64,000 nucleotides of DNA, taken from the NCBI GenBank assembly GCA_013415695.1, contig JAAEEP010000011.1:53188-117187 (forward strand). The letters are read 5' to 3'. A program made the translations under genes and the position numbers. The notes under the pieces were generated by a model, which searched no databases, had not been told where the DNA came from, and worked only from the letters and a program-made list of their open reading frames with translations. Positions 8,466 to 16,690 of the stretch are shown piece after piece. The DNA is from Methanomassiliicoccales archaeon (GTDB lineage Archaea; Thermoplasmatota; Thermoplasmata; Methanomassiliicoccales; JAAEEP01). How positions within the stretch are numbered: the first letter of the stretch is position 1; each line of letters starts with the position of its first letter.

Positions 8466-8477
8466 TAAATATTAAAT
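8466..8477 (+). promoter_or_regulatory. TATA box of tRNA-Ser
   Basis: TAAATATTAAAT is about 27-38 bases before the first base of the tRNA, the normal archaeal TATA position for a stable RNA. Confidence 0.6.
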
Positions 8478-8503
8478 CCATTCATGCAGTTGGTGGCGGC
8501 TAG

Positions 8504-8605
8504 GCCGAGGTAGCCCAGCCTGGTAAGGCGCGAGCCTGGAGCCCTTCACGGGACAGCAAGCTCGTGGGGTTCTTCCCCTCGGGAGTTCGAATCTCCCCCT
8601 CGGCG
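8504..8605 (+). tRNA. tRNA-Ser (GGA) with 17-nt anticodon-loop intron
   Basis: Acceptor stem GCCGAGG/CCTCGGC, T-arm GGGAGTTCGAATCTCCC, discriminator G73. It has a long variable arm (GGGG TTCTT CCCC), so it is class II (Ser or Leu type). The anticodon stem CGAGC (8531-8535)/GCTCG (8560-8564) closes a loop too long for a tRNA; removing 8542-8558 leaves CTGGAGA, anticodon GGA, so Ser. The intron region folds as CTG/CAG plus CCC/GGG helices separated by 3-base bulges, a relaxed BHB motif. The exact splice sites could shift by one base without changing the anticodon. Confidence 0.88.
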
Positions 8606-8623
8606 CTTTCTAAAAGCAAATAA

Positions 8624-9967
8624 TCAGAATCTCATCTTGTTCTCGTAGGAGGGAATCGACACTTCCACGTCAAGATCACTCAGGTAACGGTTGAAGAGTT
8701 CAGGACATTCTGTGTGAATGGGGACAACGACCTTCGGAGAGACCCTCTTCACCATCTCCTTGATATCATGAGGTCTCGCATGACCGGAAGCATGCACCTG
8801 GTAAAGGGGTATGCCTAAGTACTTGAGCCAGTTTCGCAGGCGATCGTAACTTATCCACATCTCCTCACTGAAAGGCTCGCTCGAGGAAAGAATGTATGCA
8901 CTTCCGGGTTTGGGGTCGATGTCGATCGATTCGTTCATGTCGAAGAGAGTGAAGGTGATTATCATCTCCTCTTGTCTCCTGTTGACGTCCTCAGCCGTCA
9001 ACACATCGGAACAAGCATTCACTACCTCATCCTCATGAGCATAGCGGACTTGCTTGAAGCGCTCGAAGACCGCGAGATCCCCCAGGTCGAATGGGAGACG
9101 AATGCCCTGGGACTCGAGATGAAGCAGGGCGAATGCCTGCTTCATTGAAACTGCAAGCTTCCTTCCCGTATCCTCAGCGATACTGGCAAAGGTTGACATT
9201 CGGTCGAAGTCAAAAACTGGATACCCAGCCAGGACCAACCCATTTGTGTGATCGACGACTTCCATTGCCTTTGCATGGACGTCCTCTTCCCTGTTCATGC
9301 GAGAGCCCTGCATACCAGTGCCCTCGACGATAAGCACATCCGGCTCCATTGAGCTAGTGAATTCCAGAAAATCCATGGAGTCCTTCGCTCTTGGACCGTG
9401 GAATCTTATGTCACCGGTATACACAACTCTGGTCTCACCATCATCCAGGGCGGTTCCACGAGCCCCAGGGATCGAATGATCCACTGGATATTGGGTGATC
9501 TCAAAATTTCCCACTCTCACGGGTTTGGAGCCTATCTCATCGAAAGTCTTGCAGCATTGCCTACCGTTGCCCTTGGTGAACTTGGCAATGAATTCCCCGG
9601 CCTGGGGTAGACCGCAGTACTCTCTTGCCAGAATAAGGTTATTGGTCATCTTGCTACCCATGATCGGTATCTCATCCTTCAGGAAGCGAATAGGGTCGTA
9701 GTGATCAGTGTGAGCGTGAGAAACCACAACAGCATCGGGGGGAGGGGCACTGTCATCTCCCTTGTATATACCCGGTAGGTCAGGTAGGATTCCGAGGTGG
9801 ATCAGATGCCTAAGTTCGCGTGGGCTAAGAAAGGGTTCCTCGAAATACTCCTTCTCTCTGGCGAAATTCTTGCCGAAGTCAAGAAATATCTGGCTCTCAG
9901 AAGAGATAACACGTATCTTGTTACCTCCGATCTCCCCCACCCCACCGAAGAAGCTCAATTCGACCAA
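8624..9967 (-). CDS. RNase J-like metallo-beta-lactamase/beta-CASP ribonuclease
   Basis: 447 residues. Zinc motifs of the metallo-beta-lactamase fold are clear: HAHTDH at 84-89, His164 (YPVDHSIPG) and Asp186 (YTGDIRFHG). The beta-CASP insert follows, with a C-terminal HASGHA motif near 392-397 and PIHTE near 418-422, characteristic of the RNase J/CPSF family. It lacks KH domains, so it is the archaeal RNase J-like rather than CPSF1 type. Archaeal RNase J proteins are 5'-to-3' exonucleases in RNA turnover. Convergent with tRNA-Ser, 18 bases away. Confidence 0.85.
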   Translation of the reverse strand: MVELSFFGGVGEIGGNKIRVISSESQIFLDFGKNFAREKEYFEEPFLSPRELRHLIHLGILPDLPGIYKGDDSAPPPDAVVVSHAHTDHYDPIRFLKDEIPIMGSKMTNNLILAREYCGLPQAGEFIAKFTKGNGRQCCKTFDEIGSKPVRVGNFEITQYPVDHSIPGARGTALDDGETRVVYTGDIRFHGPRAKDSMDFLEFTSSMEPDVLIVEGTGMQGSRMNREEDVHAKAMEVVDHTNGLVLAGYPVFDFDRMSTFASIAEDTGRKLAVSMKQAFALLHLESQGIRLPFDLGDLAVFERFKQVRYAHEDEVVNACSDVLTAEDVNRRQEEMIITFTLFDMNESIDIDPKPGSAYILSSSEPFSEEMWISYDRLRNWLKYLGIPLYQVHASGHARPHDIKEMVKRVSPKVVVPIHTECPELFNRYLSDLDVEVSIPSYENKMRF

Positions 9968-10051
9968 GGGACCTTACCTCCACGATTGGAATGGGGCTGT
10001 TGATGCTTGAGATTTTCCGTACTCCTATGAAAACCATTACATCATTGTTTG

Positions 10052-10624
10052 ATGAACTGGAGGGGAAAGCTCCATAATGTCAATAGTGCAATAAGGGCCT
10101 GGAATCGTAGGATTGGAGGCCTTGATTTGAAGGTCAATGTGGATCTGGGATTAAAGGACGTACCCGGGACATTGGTGGGAGCGCTTGAACCCATTTCATC
10201 GTTGGATGGGAACATCGTGGGTGTGGTCCATCACCACGACAAGGTACTGGGAGGAAGGATCATTGTCAATGTTACTTTCGAGATAAGCTCACAATCTAGG
10301 CTGGAAACGCTGAAGGAGATTTGGGAAAAGAAGGGTATAGATATTGTCAGCCTGGGACCCCTTTTCGAGACCTATCCCATGGAATTCCTGCTGGTTGGAA
10401 ATATACCTCCCAGCGAGCTGAGTAGCATTGCTCACGGACTTGAATCACTTGAAGATATGGACTCCATGGACATTCGCCTGGCTGGATCTTCAACCAAGGA
10501 TGAAAGGGCGGCTTTGGTCTTCGGCAAGATGAGGACAAGAAAAGGGTTGAAGAAGATGGAGTCAATCCTCAGGGAACGTGGCAATCGGGCCGGTTTCATC
10601 GTAATTCGGGGACTGGGGGATTGA
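10052..10624 (+). CDS. ACT-domain regulatory protein linked to homoserine dehydrogenase
   Basis: 190 residues from ATG 10052; a TTG directly before it is also possible. No ribosome binding site is seen, so it may be leaderless. Residues about 27-95 have an ACT-domain pattern (DVPGTLVGALEPISSLDGNIVGVVHH), which binds amino acids. It ends one base before the homoserine dehydrogenase start. Separate ACT proteins next to hom are common in archaea and are thought to give feedback control by threonine or another end product; ligand not known here. Confidence 0.75.
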   Translation: MNWRGKLHNVNSAIRAWNRRIGGLDLKVNVDLGLKDVPGTLVGALEPISSLDGNIVGVVHHHDKVLGGRIIVNVTFEISSQSRLETLKEIWEKKGIDIVSLGPLFETYPMEFLLVGNIPPSELSSIAHGLESLEDMDSMDIRLAGSSTKDERAALVFGKMRTRKGLKKMESILRERGNRAGFIVIRGLGD

Positions 10625-10625
10625 C

Positions 10626-11633
10626 ATGGACCTCCTGATAGCTGGTTTTGGTGTTGTGGGACAGGGCGTCGCTGAAGTTCTGGCCTCAAAAAGGGACCAT
10701 CTGGAATCCGAACTGGGTGAGAGTGTCAGAATCATTGGTGTCTTTGACTCCAGATCAATCGCCCTCTCGAAAGAAGGACTCGATCCATTAAAGCTCATCC
10801 GCATCAAATCCTCTACGGGTATGGTCGGTTCTGAGAAGCATGGCGGGAACACCGTTGGAATTGTTGATGAAGTGGAGCACGATGTGCTCATAGAGGTCAC
10901 CCCCACCGATATTGAAAGTGGAGAGCCGGCCTTCAGTCATATGAGTGCTTCATTGTCCGCTGGTAGGGATGTGATAACCTGCAATAAAGGTCCACTGGCA
11001 TTGAGGTTCAAGGAGCTATCGGACATCGCGGAGCAAAATGGCTCCAGGTTGAGATTCGAGGGAGCGGTAGGGGGGGCCATGCCCGTCATCAACGTAGCAA
11101 GGGAGATACTAATGGGTGAGAGCATCTCCAAGATCCGAGGCATACTGAATGGAACCTGTAACTTCATCCTCAGCAGGATGGGGGAGGAAGGGCTCCCGCT
11201 CAATCAAGCATTGAAGGAAGCGCAACAGCTTGGATACGCTGAATCAGATCCAACATATGACATCGACGGAATCGACAGCGCCTGCAAGGTCGCCATCCTT
11301 GCCAACGCCATCATGGGGATGGACGTGACATACAGCGATGTTGAGGTCACAGGGATCAGAGGGATCAACGAGGAAGCCATTTCCCTCTCCAATGGTCAGA
11401 GGAAGGTCATCCGCTTGATAGGCGAGATCTCTGCGGAAAGGTTGGAGGTCTCACCCAGACTGGTGCCAATAGGGCATCCCTTGAGCATAGGAGGAACGCT
11501 CAACATGGTGCAGATGAAGACCGACATCGCTGGGGAGATAACAGTAGCTGGGCGAGGAGCAGGTAAAATGGAGACTGCTAGTGCCGTCTTGAGCGATCTG
11601 ATTGCCCTGATGAAGGGAAACAAACAAGGTTAA
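10626..11633 (+). CDS. hom: homoserine dehydrogenase
   Basis: 335 residues, the short archaeal form without a C-terminal ACT domain. N-terminal NAD(P)-binding motif GFGVVGQG at 7-14, then the catalytic/oligomerisation domain with EGAVGGAMPVIN, LNGTCNFILSRM and the AQQLGYAESDPTYDIDG motif that holds the substrate-binding and catalytic acidic residues. It reduces aspartate semialdehyde to homoserine on the way to threonine and methionine. GGGGGA ribosome binding site before the ATG; operon with the ACT protein, which may replace the missing regulatory domain. Confidence 0.95.
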   Translation: MDLLIAGFGVVGQGVAEVLASKRDHLESELGESVRIIGVFDSRSIALSKEGLDPLKLIRIKSSTGMVGSEKHGGNTVGIVDEVEHDVLIEVTPTDIESGEPAFSHMSASLSAGRDVITCNKGPLALRFKELSDIAEQNGSRLRFEGAVGGAMPVINVAREILMGESISKIRGILNGTCNFILSRMGEEGLPLNQALKEAQQLGYAESDPTYDIDGIDSACKVAILANAIMGMDVTYSDVEVTGIRGINEEAISLSNGQRKVIRLIGEISAERLEVSPRLVPIGHPLSIGGTLNMVQMKTDIAGEITVAGRGAGKMETASAVLSDLIALMKGNKQG

Positions 11634-11687
11634 ATAATCTGGTCAGCATATCGCAGCCTGCCGTGCCGGAGGGTATGAAGATGAAAA

Positions 11688-13289
11688 ATGACAAAGGCAG
11701 GGATTTATTTATTGCCCCCTAAGGGGACACTTATTTACGATACCACACTGAGGGACGGCGCCCAGGCAGAAGGAGTTTCTTTTTCCACTGAAGACAAGTT
11801 GGACATTCTCAGACGACTCGATTCATTCGGGATAGATTTCGTTGAGGGAGGATGGCCAGGATCAAATCCTAAAGATAATGTGTTCTTCAAGCTAGCCTGT
11901 AAGGAAGAACTGAAACACACCAGACTGACCGCTTTCGGGAGTACCATGCGGGTCGAATCCTCTCCGGAAGAGGATATCAACATTCTGGCGCTCCTTGAAT
12001 CTGGAGCGGACTGGCTGACGATCTTCGGAAAGAGCTGGGATATGCAGGTTACAAGCGCTCTTCAAACCACCCTGAAGGAGAATCTCCGTATGGTGGAGGA
12101 ATCGATTCGATACCTGAAGATTAATGGAAAGCACGTCATATTCGATGCAGAACATTTCCTGGACGGTTGGAAGAAGAATCAGGCCTATGCCTTGTCGGTC
12201 ATTGATGCTGCCGTTAGAGGTGGGGCGGAATTCCTGGTTCTTTGTGATACTAACGGTGGATCTCTTCCTTGGGAGGTGAGGAAGGCCGTGAATGAGGTCT
12301 CATCCCGATTCGAGCTTCCTGTCGGTATACACGCACACAATGATGGTGAACTCGCCGTGGCAAACTCGCTTGCGGCAGTAGATGCGGGGGCAGTCATGGT
12401 GCAGGGAACCATCAACGGTCTTGGTGAAAGATGCGGAAACGCCAACCTTTGCTCCATAATGCCCAATCTCGCCATTAAGATGGGGAGAGAATTGAAAGCT
12501 GATAGACTCGAAGGTCTGGCATCCCTCTCTTCATTTATCGCGGAAGTTGCGAACGTCATTGCCGATTCAAAGCTTCCTTACGTGGGGAAGAGTGCTTTCG
12601 CTCACAAGGGCGGGGTCCATGTGAGCGCGATCAATCGGGACACCCGGACCTACGAGCACATCGATCCTAAGCTGGTTGGAAATACCAGGCGTGTCTTGAT
12701 TTCTGAACTCTCAGGGACCTCGAGCATTCTGGCAAAACTCAAGGAGTTCGGAATCGAGGAGGAGAAGCATAACGGGAGAAGCATCCTCGATCACCTGAAG
12801 CAACTGGAATCAGAAGGGTTCCAGTTCGAAGGGGCGGACGCCAGCTTCGAACTCCTTGTACGTCGATTCAGGGAGCAACACAAGCCACACTTCACAATAG
12901 AAGGGTTCCGAATCGTTGTGGACGTTTCAGGAGACGAGGTCAGATCCGACGCCAGCATCAAGGTGATAGATCCCAATGGAGATATTGAGCACACCGCAGC
13001 CGACGGGAACGGTCCCGTGAACGCCCTCGATAGAGCGCTGAGAAAGGCTCTGGAACGATTCTATCCTGTCCTAAAATATGTCCGTCTCATGGATTACAAG
13101 GTCAGGGTCATCGATGCCAAGGACGCGACGGCTGCCAGGGTCCGAGTGTTGATACGTTCCACCGATGGTCATGACTCGTGGACAACCGTGGGCGTCTCCA
13201 CCAACATCATAGAGGCAAGTTTGATGGCCCTTATCGACTCCATCGAGTACATTCTCCTCAGAAGTCAACGGGAAGGGGAGATTCAATAG
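11688..13289 (+). CDS. cimA: (R)-citramalate synthase
   Basis: 533 residues, matching the long citramalate-synthase branch of the isopropylmalate/citramalate family rather than LeuA. DTTLRDGAQ at 18-26 holds the catalytic Arg and metal-binding Asp, HAHND near 216-220 gives the metal His pair, and NGLGERCGNANL follows. The C-terminal third is the LeuA-type allosteric domain. It condenses pyruvate with acetyl-CoA to citramalate for threonine-independent isoleucine synthesis. It follows hom by 54 bases, linking the two 2-oxobutyrate/threonine-related routes. Homocitrate or methylthioalkylmalate synthase is less likely given the overall pattern. Confidence 0.88.
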   Translation: MTKAGIYLLPPKGTLIYDTTLRDGAQAEGVSFSTEDKLDILRRLDSFGIDFVEGGWPGSNPKDNVFFKLACKEELKHTRLTAFGSTMRVESSPEEDINILALLESGADWLTIFGKSWDMQVTSALQTTLKENLRMVEESIRYLKINGKHVIFDAEHFLDGWKKNQAYALSVIDAAVRGGAEFLVLCDTNGGSLPWEVRKAVNEVSSRFELPVGIHAHNDGELAVANSLAAVDAGAVMVQGTINGLGERCGNANLCSIMPNLAIKMGRELKADRLEGLASLSSFIAEVANVIADSKLPYVGKSAFAHKGGVHVSAINRDTRTYEHIDPKLVGNTRRVLISELSGTSSILAKLKEFGIEEEKHNGRSILDHLKQLESEGFQFEGADASFELLVRRFREQHKPHFTIEGFRIVVDVSGDEVRSDASIKVIDPNGDIEHTAADGNGPVNALDRALRKALERFYPVLKYVRLMDYKVRVIDAKDATAARVRVLIRSTDGHDSWTTVGVSTNIIEASLMALIDSIEYILLRSQREGEIQ

Positions 13290-13335
13290 GGTAGCGTTTA
13301 TCTATCGATAGGGGCATTGAATACTGGGGGTTCAA

Positions 13336-14280
13336 ATGGTCTACTCGGTTGAGATAATGACCACGGAGGAAAAGGATTGTCTCTTTGACCTCTATGGAGA
13401 CCGCTTTCTCTACACAGCCAAGTCGGAGATATATGGCACTTGCATCAAACTACTGACAGACAGGGAGTACATAAAGAACAGATGGGAGGATAACTTCTAC
13501 ACCATGAGTGAGAACCTTCGTTCCCATGGCAGGATCGTCGTCCTGGATGACGAAGGAGAGGGGTCAAGAGTGAAATATGATCCCATGACCAACACTGCTT
13601 TCCTGTTCAACTTCGATTACTATGGATGGATAAAGAGCATTGCACTGGCTATAGCTGGGGATGTCCTGGAAGACAACCATCACATATATTCCGTGCACGG
13701 AGCCATGGTGGACATTGGAGGGAAAGGGGTCTCCTTGATCGCTCCCTCCAAGACGGGGAAGACCACACATGCTTGGGGCCTGCTTCGCGAGGAGGAAGCC
13801 CGCCTCATCACCGATGACTGGTACTTTGTAAGGTTATCCACAAGGCGTCCCCTAGCCTTTGGTTCGGAGAAGAATTGCTACATCGATGCCGACATAGGGA
13901 AGATATGGAAGGACTTCCAGGGCTTGGTGGACAAAGCCCAATTCGACGCTCAGGAGAGAGCGGTGGTGAACGTTAGATGGGTGACCGGCCCAGGTAGCGT
14001 CATACCCATGACCACCATTTACAACATCATCCTTCTCAAGAGGGACAAGAATGACACAAAGGTGATCGTAGAGATGACCCCAGAGGAGGCTCTGGACTAC
14101 CTTGAGATTCACGATTTCTGCAACCCACACCAACTTGTCAGGAACAAGAGGAAGATTGGTCTGAGGAAGAGATTCTTCCGGAGGCTGCTGGAGAAGTGCA
14201 GCATCCACATGGTCAACACCGTGCTCAGCCCGGAGGAGACCCAAGCGGCCATCAGGAAGGAAGCATTGAAGATGGAGTAG
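13336..14280 (+). CDS. HPr kinase/phosphorylase-like P-loop protein
   Basis: 314 residues. The central part resembles the HprK/PEP-carboxykinase-like fold: SVHGAMVDIGGKGVSLI leads into the P-loop APSKTGKTT (136-144) and the paired acidic residues Asp160-Asp161 (ITDDWYF), as in HprK Walker-type sites. The N-terminal 100 residues are not recognised. No HPr or PTS gene is present, so a serine-kinase role on HPr is unlikely; archaeal members of this group are uncharacterised. It is followed after 52 bases by a mini sulfite reductase, then a CARF-PIN pair. GGGGGTTCAA precedes the ATG. Confidence 0.7.
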   Translation: MVYSVEIMTTEEKDCLFDLYGDRFLYTAKSEIYGTCIKLLTDREYIKNRWEDNFYTMSENLRSHGRIVVLDDEGEGSRVKYDPMTNTAFLFNFDYYGWIKSIALAIAGDVLEDNHHIYSVHGAMVDIGGKGVSLIAPSKTGKTTHAWGLLREEEARLITDDWYFVRLSTRRPLAFGSEKNCYIDADIGKIWKDFQGLVDKAQFDAQERAVVNVRWVTGPGSVIPMTTIYNIILLKRDKNDTKVIVEMTPEEALDYLEIHDFCNPHQLVRNKRKIGLRKRFFRRLLEKCSIHMVNTVLSPEETQAAIRKEALKME

Positions 14281-14332
14281 AAATCGGCAGAGATTTCTAC
14301 TATCGTCTCAAATTTCAAGAGGGGATGATTGA

Positions 14333-14989
14333 ATGGATGATGATATTCCAGAAAAGGGGGCGATCCTCCAGAGGGACAAGGAGACCTTCGCAATTGCACC
14401 TCATATACCTGGGGGGATCGTGAGCCCAGAGCAGCTCAGGAAGATCGCTGACGTGGCCGAGAAGTACAACGCCAAGGCTCTGAAGATAACCTCTGCGGAG
14501 AGAATCGCTATCGTGGGTATCGACCCTGATGACATTGACGGTGCCTGGAGTGATCTGGACATGGAACCAGGAGCTGCCATTGGCCTTTGTGTCCGTAGCG
14601 TGAGAATATGTCCAGGGACGACCTTCTGCAAGAGAGGCATGCAGGATTCCGTGGGTGTCGGGTTGAAGTTGGATGAGAAGTATCACGGCATGGAGATGCC
14701 GCAGAAGCTAAAGATGGCGGTATCGGGGTGTCCCAACTGCTGCGCCGAGTCGAAGGTCCGCGACATCGGCCTGATGGGGACAAAGAAAGGTTGGAAGGTT
14801 TTCGTTGGCGGCTCAGCTTCTGGTAGAGCCAGAATAGGCGATCAGATCGCGGAAGATCTTTCGGATGAGGATGCCATGAAACTAGTGGACCGGATCATCG
14901 ATTTCTACATTGAAAGTGGAGAGAAAAAACGTCTTGGTCGGTTCATAGAGACCATGGGGCTTGAGGAGTTCATGAAGGCCGTTCTCTGA
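14333..14989 (+). CDS. small siroheme [4Fe-4S] nitrite/sulfite reductase-like protein
   Basis: 218 residues, a one-module version of the sulfite/nitrite reductase family. Residues 1-75 are the ferredoxin-like half domain. The [4Fe-4S]-siroheme motif is Cys93-x5-Cys99 (CPGTTFC) and Cys133-x3-Cys137 (CPNCC, with an extra Cys136). The sequence after the second pair, AESKVRDIGLMGTKKGW, is typical of archaeal 'Dsr-like' mini reductases. It lacks a second module and a ferredoxin insert. Its physiological substrate is not known; small members in methanogens have been linked to sulfite reduction or to siroheme storage only by inference. Good ribosome binding site AGAGGGGATGATTGA. Confidence 0.85.
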   Translation: MDDDIPEKGAILQRDKETFAIAPHIPGGIVSPEQLRKIADVAEKYNAKALKITSAERIAIVGIDPDDIDGAWSDLDMEPGAAIGLCVRSVRICPGTTFCKRGMQDSVGVGLKLDEKYHGMEMPQKLKMAVSGCPNCCAESKVRDIGLMGTKKGWKVFVGGSASGRARIGDQIAEDLSDEDAMKLVDRIIDFYIESGEKKRLGRFIETMGLEEFMKAVL

Positions 14990-15090
14990 GTTACACTGAA
15001 ATGAATTCCTCCAGATGAATCGGGTTCGCAAGTTAGGTATACAGGTCAATTCATCCATAATCGATCAAAGGATCACGGGGAGAATTCAAA

Positions 15091-15591
15091 ATGAAAATCC
15101 TGATTACGCTCATGGGCCCCAGCAACTGGGGGCTATTCAACTCTCTTTGGGGAATGATCCGCTTCCACGGATTCGTGCCTGATACGATATACATCTTGGG
15201 GAGGGAACAGGACAAAGGGGACTTCGAGATCGTCCGGAAGATGATGATCCCCCTTCTCAAAGAGTATGGTTCCAAGGCCAACGTTTCCTATGAGGCAGTA
15301 GAAGGAGGGAATGTGGAGGATGTCTTCGATAAGGTAAAGAAGATGGTGGATGCGGAACGGAAAGAAGGGTCCGAAGTGGCTTTGGATGTGACTCCTGGCA
15401 GAAAGGCAGCTGTGCTGGGTTCAATGCTTGCAGGATGGCGAGAAGGCAAGATCGGTCTTTTCGACCATATTTTCTATCTATACATCGAATCGCTTCGTAA
15501 CGCATCGCGTCCTTTCATTCTGATTCCCCTATCCATTCAACACTGCCACGACATCGCTAAGGAGAACAGGAGGCCTAATGATGCTGCTTGA
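15091..15591 (+). CDS. CARF-like (CRISPR-associated Rossmann fold) sensor protein
   Basis: 166 residues, single domain. A Rossmann-like start (KILITLMGPSNWGLFNSLWG, first strand and helix) and the later motif LDVTPGRKAAVLGSMLAG (98-115) match the CARF pattern, in which a D-x-T-x-G-x-K/T loop binds cyclic oligoadenylate or another nucleotide. No HTH, HEPN or nuclease domain is attached. It overlaps the next gene, a PIN-domain protein, by 11-14 bases, so the pair looks like a split sensor-effector module. GGGGAG ribosome binding site 8 bases before ATG. CARF assignment is by motif and is moderately sure; no CRISPR array or cas gene lies in the window. Confidence 0.6.
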   Translation: MKILITLMGPSNWGLFNSLWGMIRFHGFVPDTIYILGREQDKGDFEIVRKMMIPLLKEYGSKANVSYEAVEGGNVEDVFDKVKKMVDAERKEGSEVALDVTPGRKAAVLGSMLAGWREGKIGLFDHIFYLYIESLRNASRPFILIPLSIQHCHDIAKENRRPNDAA

Positions 15592-16690
15592 GGCTTCGAA
15601 GAACTTCATAATGGCCATTCTGAACGAGGCTCTGATTCATGGAAGAACCCGAATTTCAGTACGGTCGGACCTTCTAGACATGGAGATATTGAAATTGGAT
15701 CTAGAGACTAACAGGATCGCCTGGATTGCAGAGCCAAAGGACTTCGACCCGGTGGTCTCGGAGATCAAACTGAAGTTAGGGAATCACTGGTTGGAAGACG
15801 ACTTACCGAACTTCTTCGACCTAAGGGACGCTTTCCAAAGCTCTCTTATGATCAAGCCATCAGAGTTCATGCAACTCATAGAGGAAATGAAGAATATCGA
15901 GGAACGGAAAATGGATCCATATCGATTCCCTAGACAGATGCTGCTTGCCATAGACACCAATATCGCCTACAATAGGCTCTTCTCAAGATTGACACTCATG
16001 GACGAGATGTGCAGGAAAGGCGGACTCGATTCGTCCCTCATACCCATGCTGATACCGTCGCTGGTGGAAGAAGAGATCTCCAAATCTGTCGGAGCCAAGT
16101 ACACCTCGAGGGATATTGACACCATCGAAAGGGCTCTTGGTAAAAGACTGCCTGGCAACCTGATCAACTGCCTTGGTAAGAAGGGCCGCAAGGCGGCAAA
16201 TGCCCAGGCGGAGATCAAGATCATTGAGGAAAAATACAGTTCGATAAGCGTATCTGGGGGGAAATTCAAGGATGACAAGGAAGAGAGGGACAGAGACATC
16301 GTAATGAGTGTTGCCGAGTATTGCAGGGCTCAGGACAATGATGTGCTCTTCGTCACCGCAGATGACAAAGCAAGAGCACACTGCAGGGCATTCAGGATTC
16401 CCTCAGTGGGTCTGAGATATCCATATGATCTACCCAAGAGCATGGATTTCGATCCTTGGCTGCTTGTTGAACTGCTATACGATCTATCAATCAATTTCGC
16501 AATAATCTCCCTGAAGGGACTGGGTATAAGGTTTCAGGGAACTTGGGCTGGAAAATCCATCGAAGAGTATTCGAGGGAGAGGATGTGTTTCTCAGTTGAG
16601 GGGGGTTCCGATATTTCAAAAGATATCAAAAAGGATCATGATGTTTTGTGCAAGATCAGTCAAGCGGTTGACCTAAAGCATATCATTTAG
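15581..16690 (+). CDS. PIN-domain ribonuclease paired with CARF-like protein
   Basis: 369 residues from ATG 15581, which has GGAGG at ideal spacing; ATG 15578 is directly before it. The first 115 residues are an unrecognised N-terminal domain. From about 120 there is a PIN nuclease: Asp126 (AIDTNIAY), Glu164-165 (SLVEEEIS), Asp240 (DRDIVMSVAEYC) and Asp262-263 (TADDKARAHC) form the expected acidic Mg2+ site. A lysine-rich helix region lies between the second and third motifs. After about 285 is a 85-residue tail of unknown role. Overlap with the CARF-like gene suggests the nuclease is under control of that sensor. Confidence 0.72.
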   Translation: MLLEASKNFIMAILNEALIHGRTRISVRSDLLDMEILKLDLETNRIAWIAEPKDFDPVVSEIKLKLGNHWLEDDLPNFFDLRDAFQSSLMIKPSEFMQLIEEMKNIEERKMDPYRFPRQMLLAIDTNIAYNRLFSRLTLMDEMCRKGGLDSSLIPMLIPSLVEEEISKSVGAKYTSRDIDTIERALGKRLPGNLINCLGKKGRKAANAQAEIKIIEEKYSSISVSGGKFKDDKEERDRDIVMSVAEYCRAQDNDVLFVTADDKARAHCRAFRIPSVGLRYPYDLPKSMDFDPWLLVELLYDLSINFAIISLKGLGIRFQGTWAGKSIEEYSRERMCFSVEGGSDISKDIKKDHDVLCKISQAVDLKHII

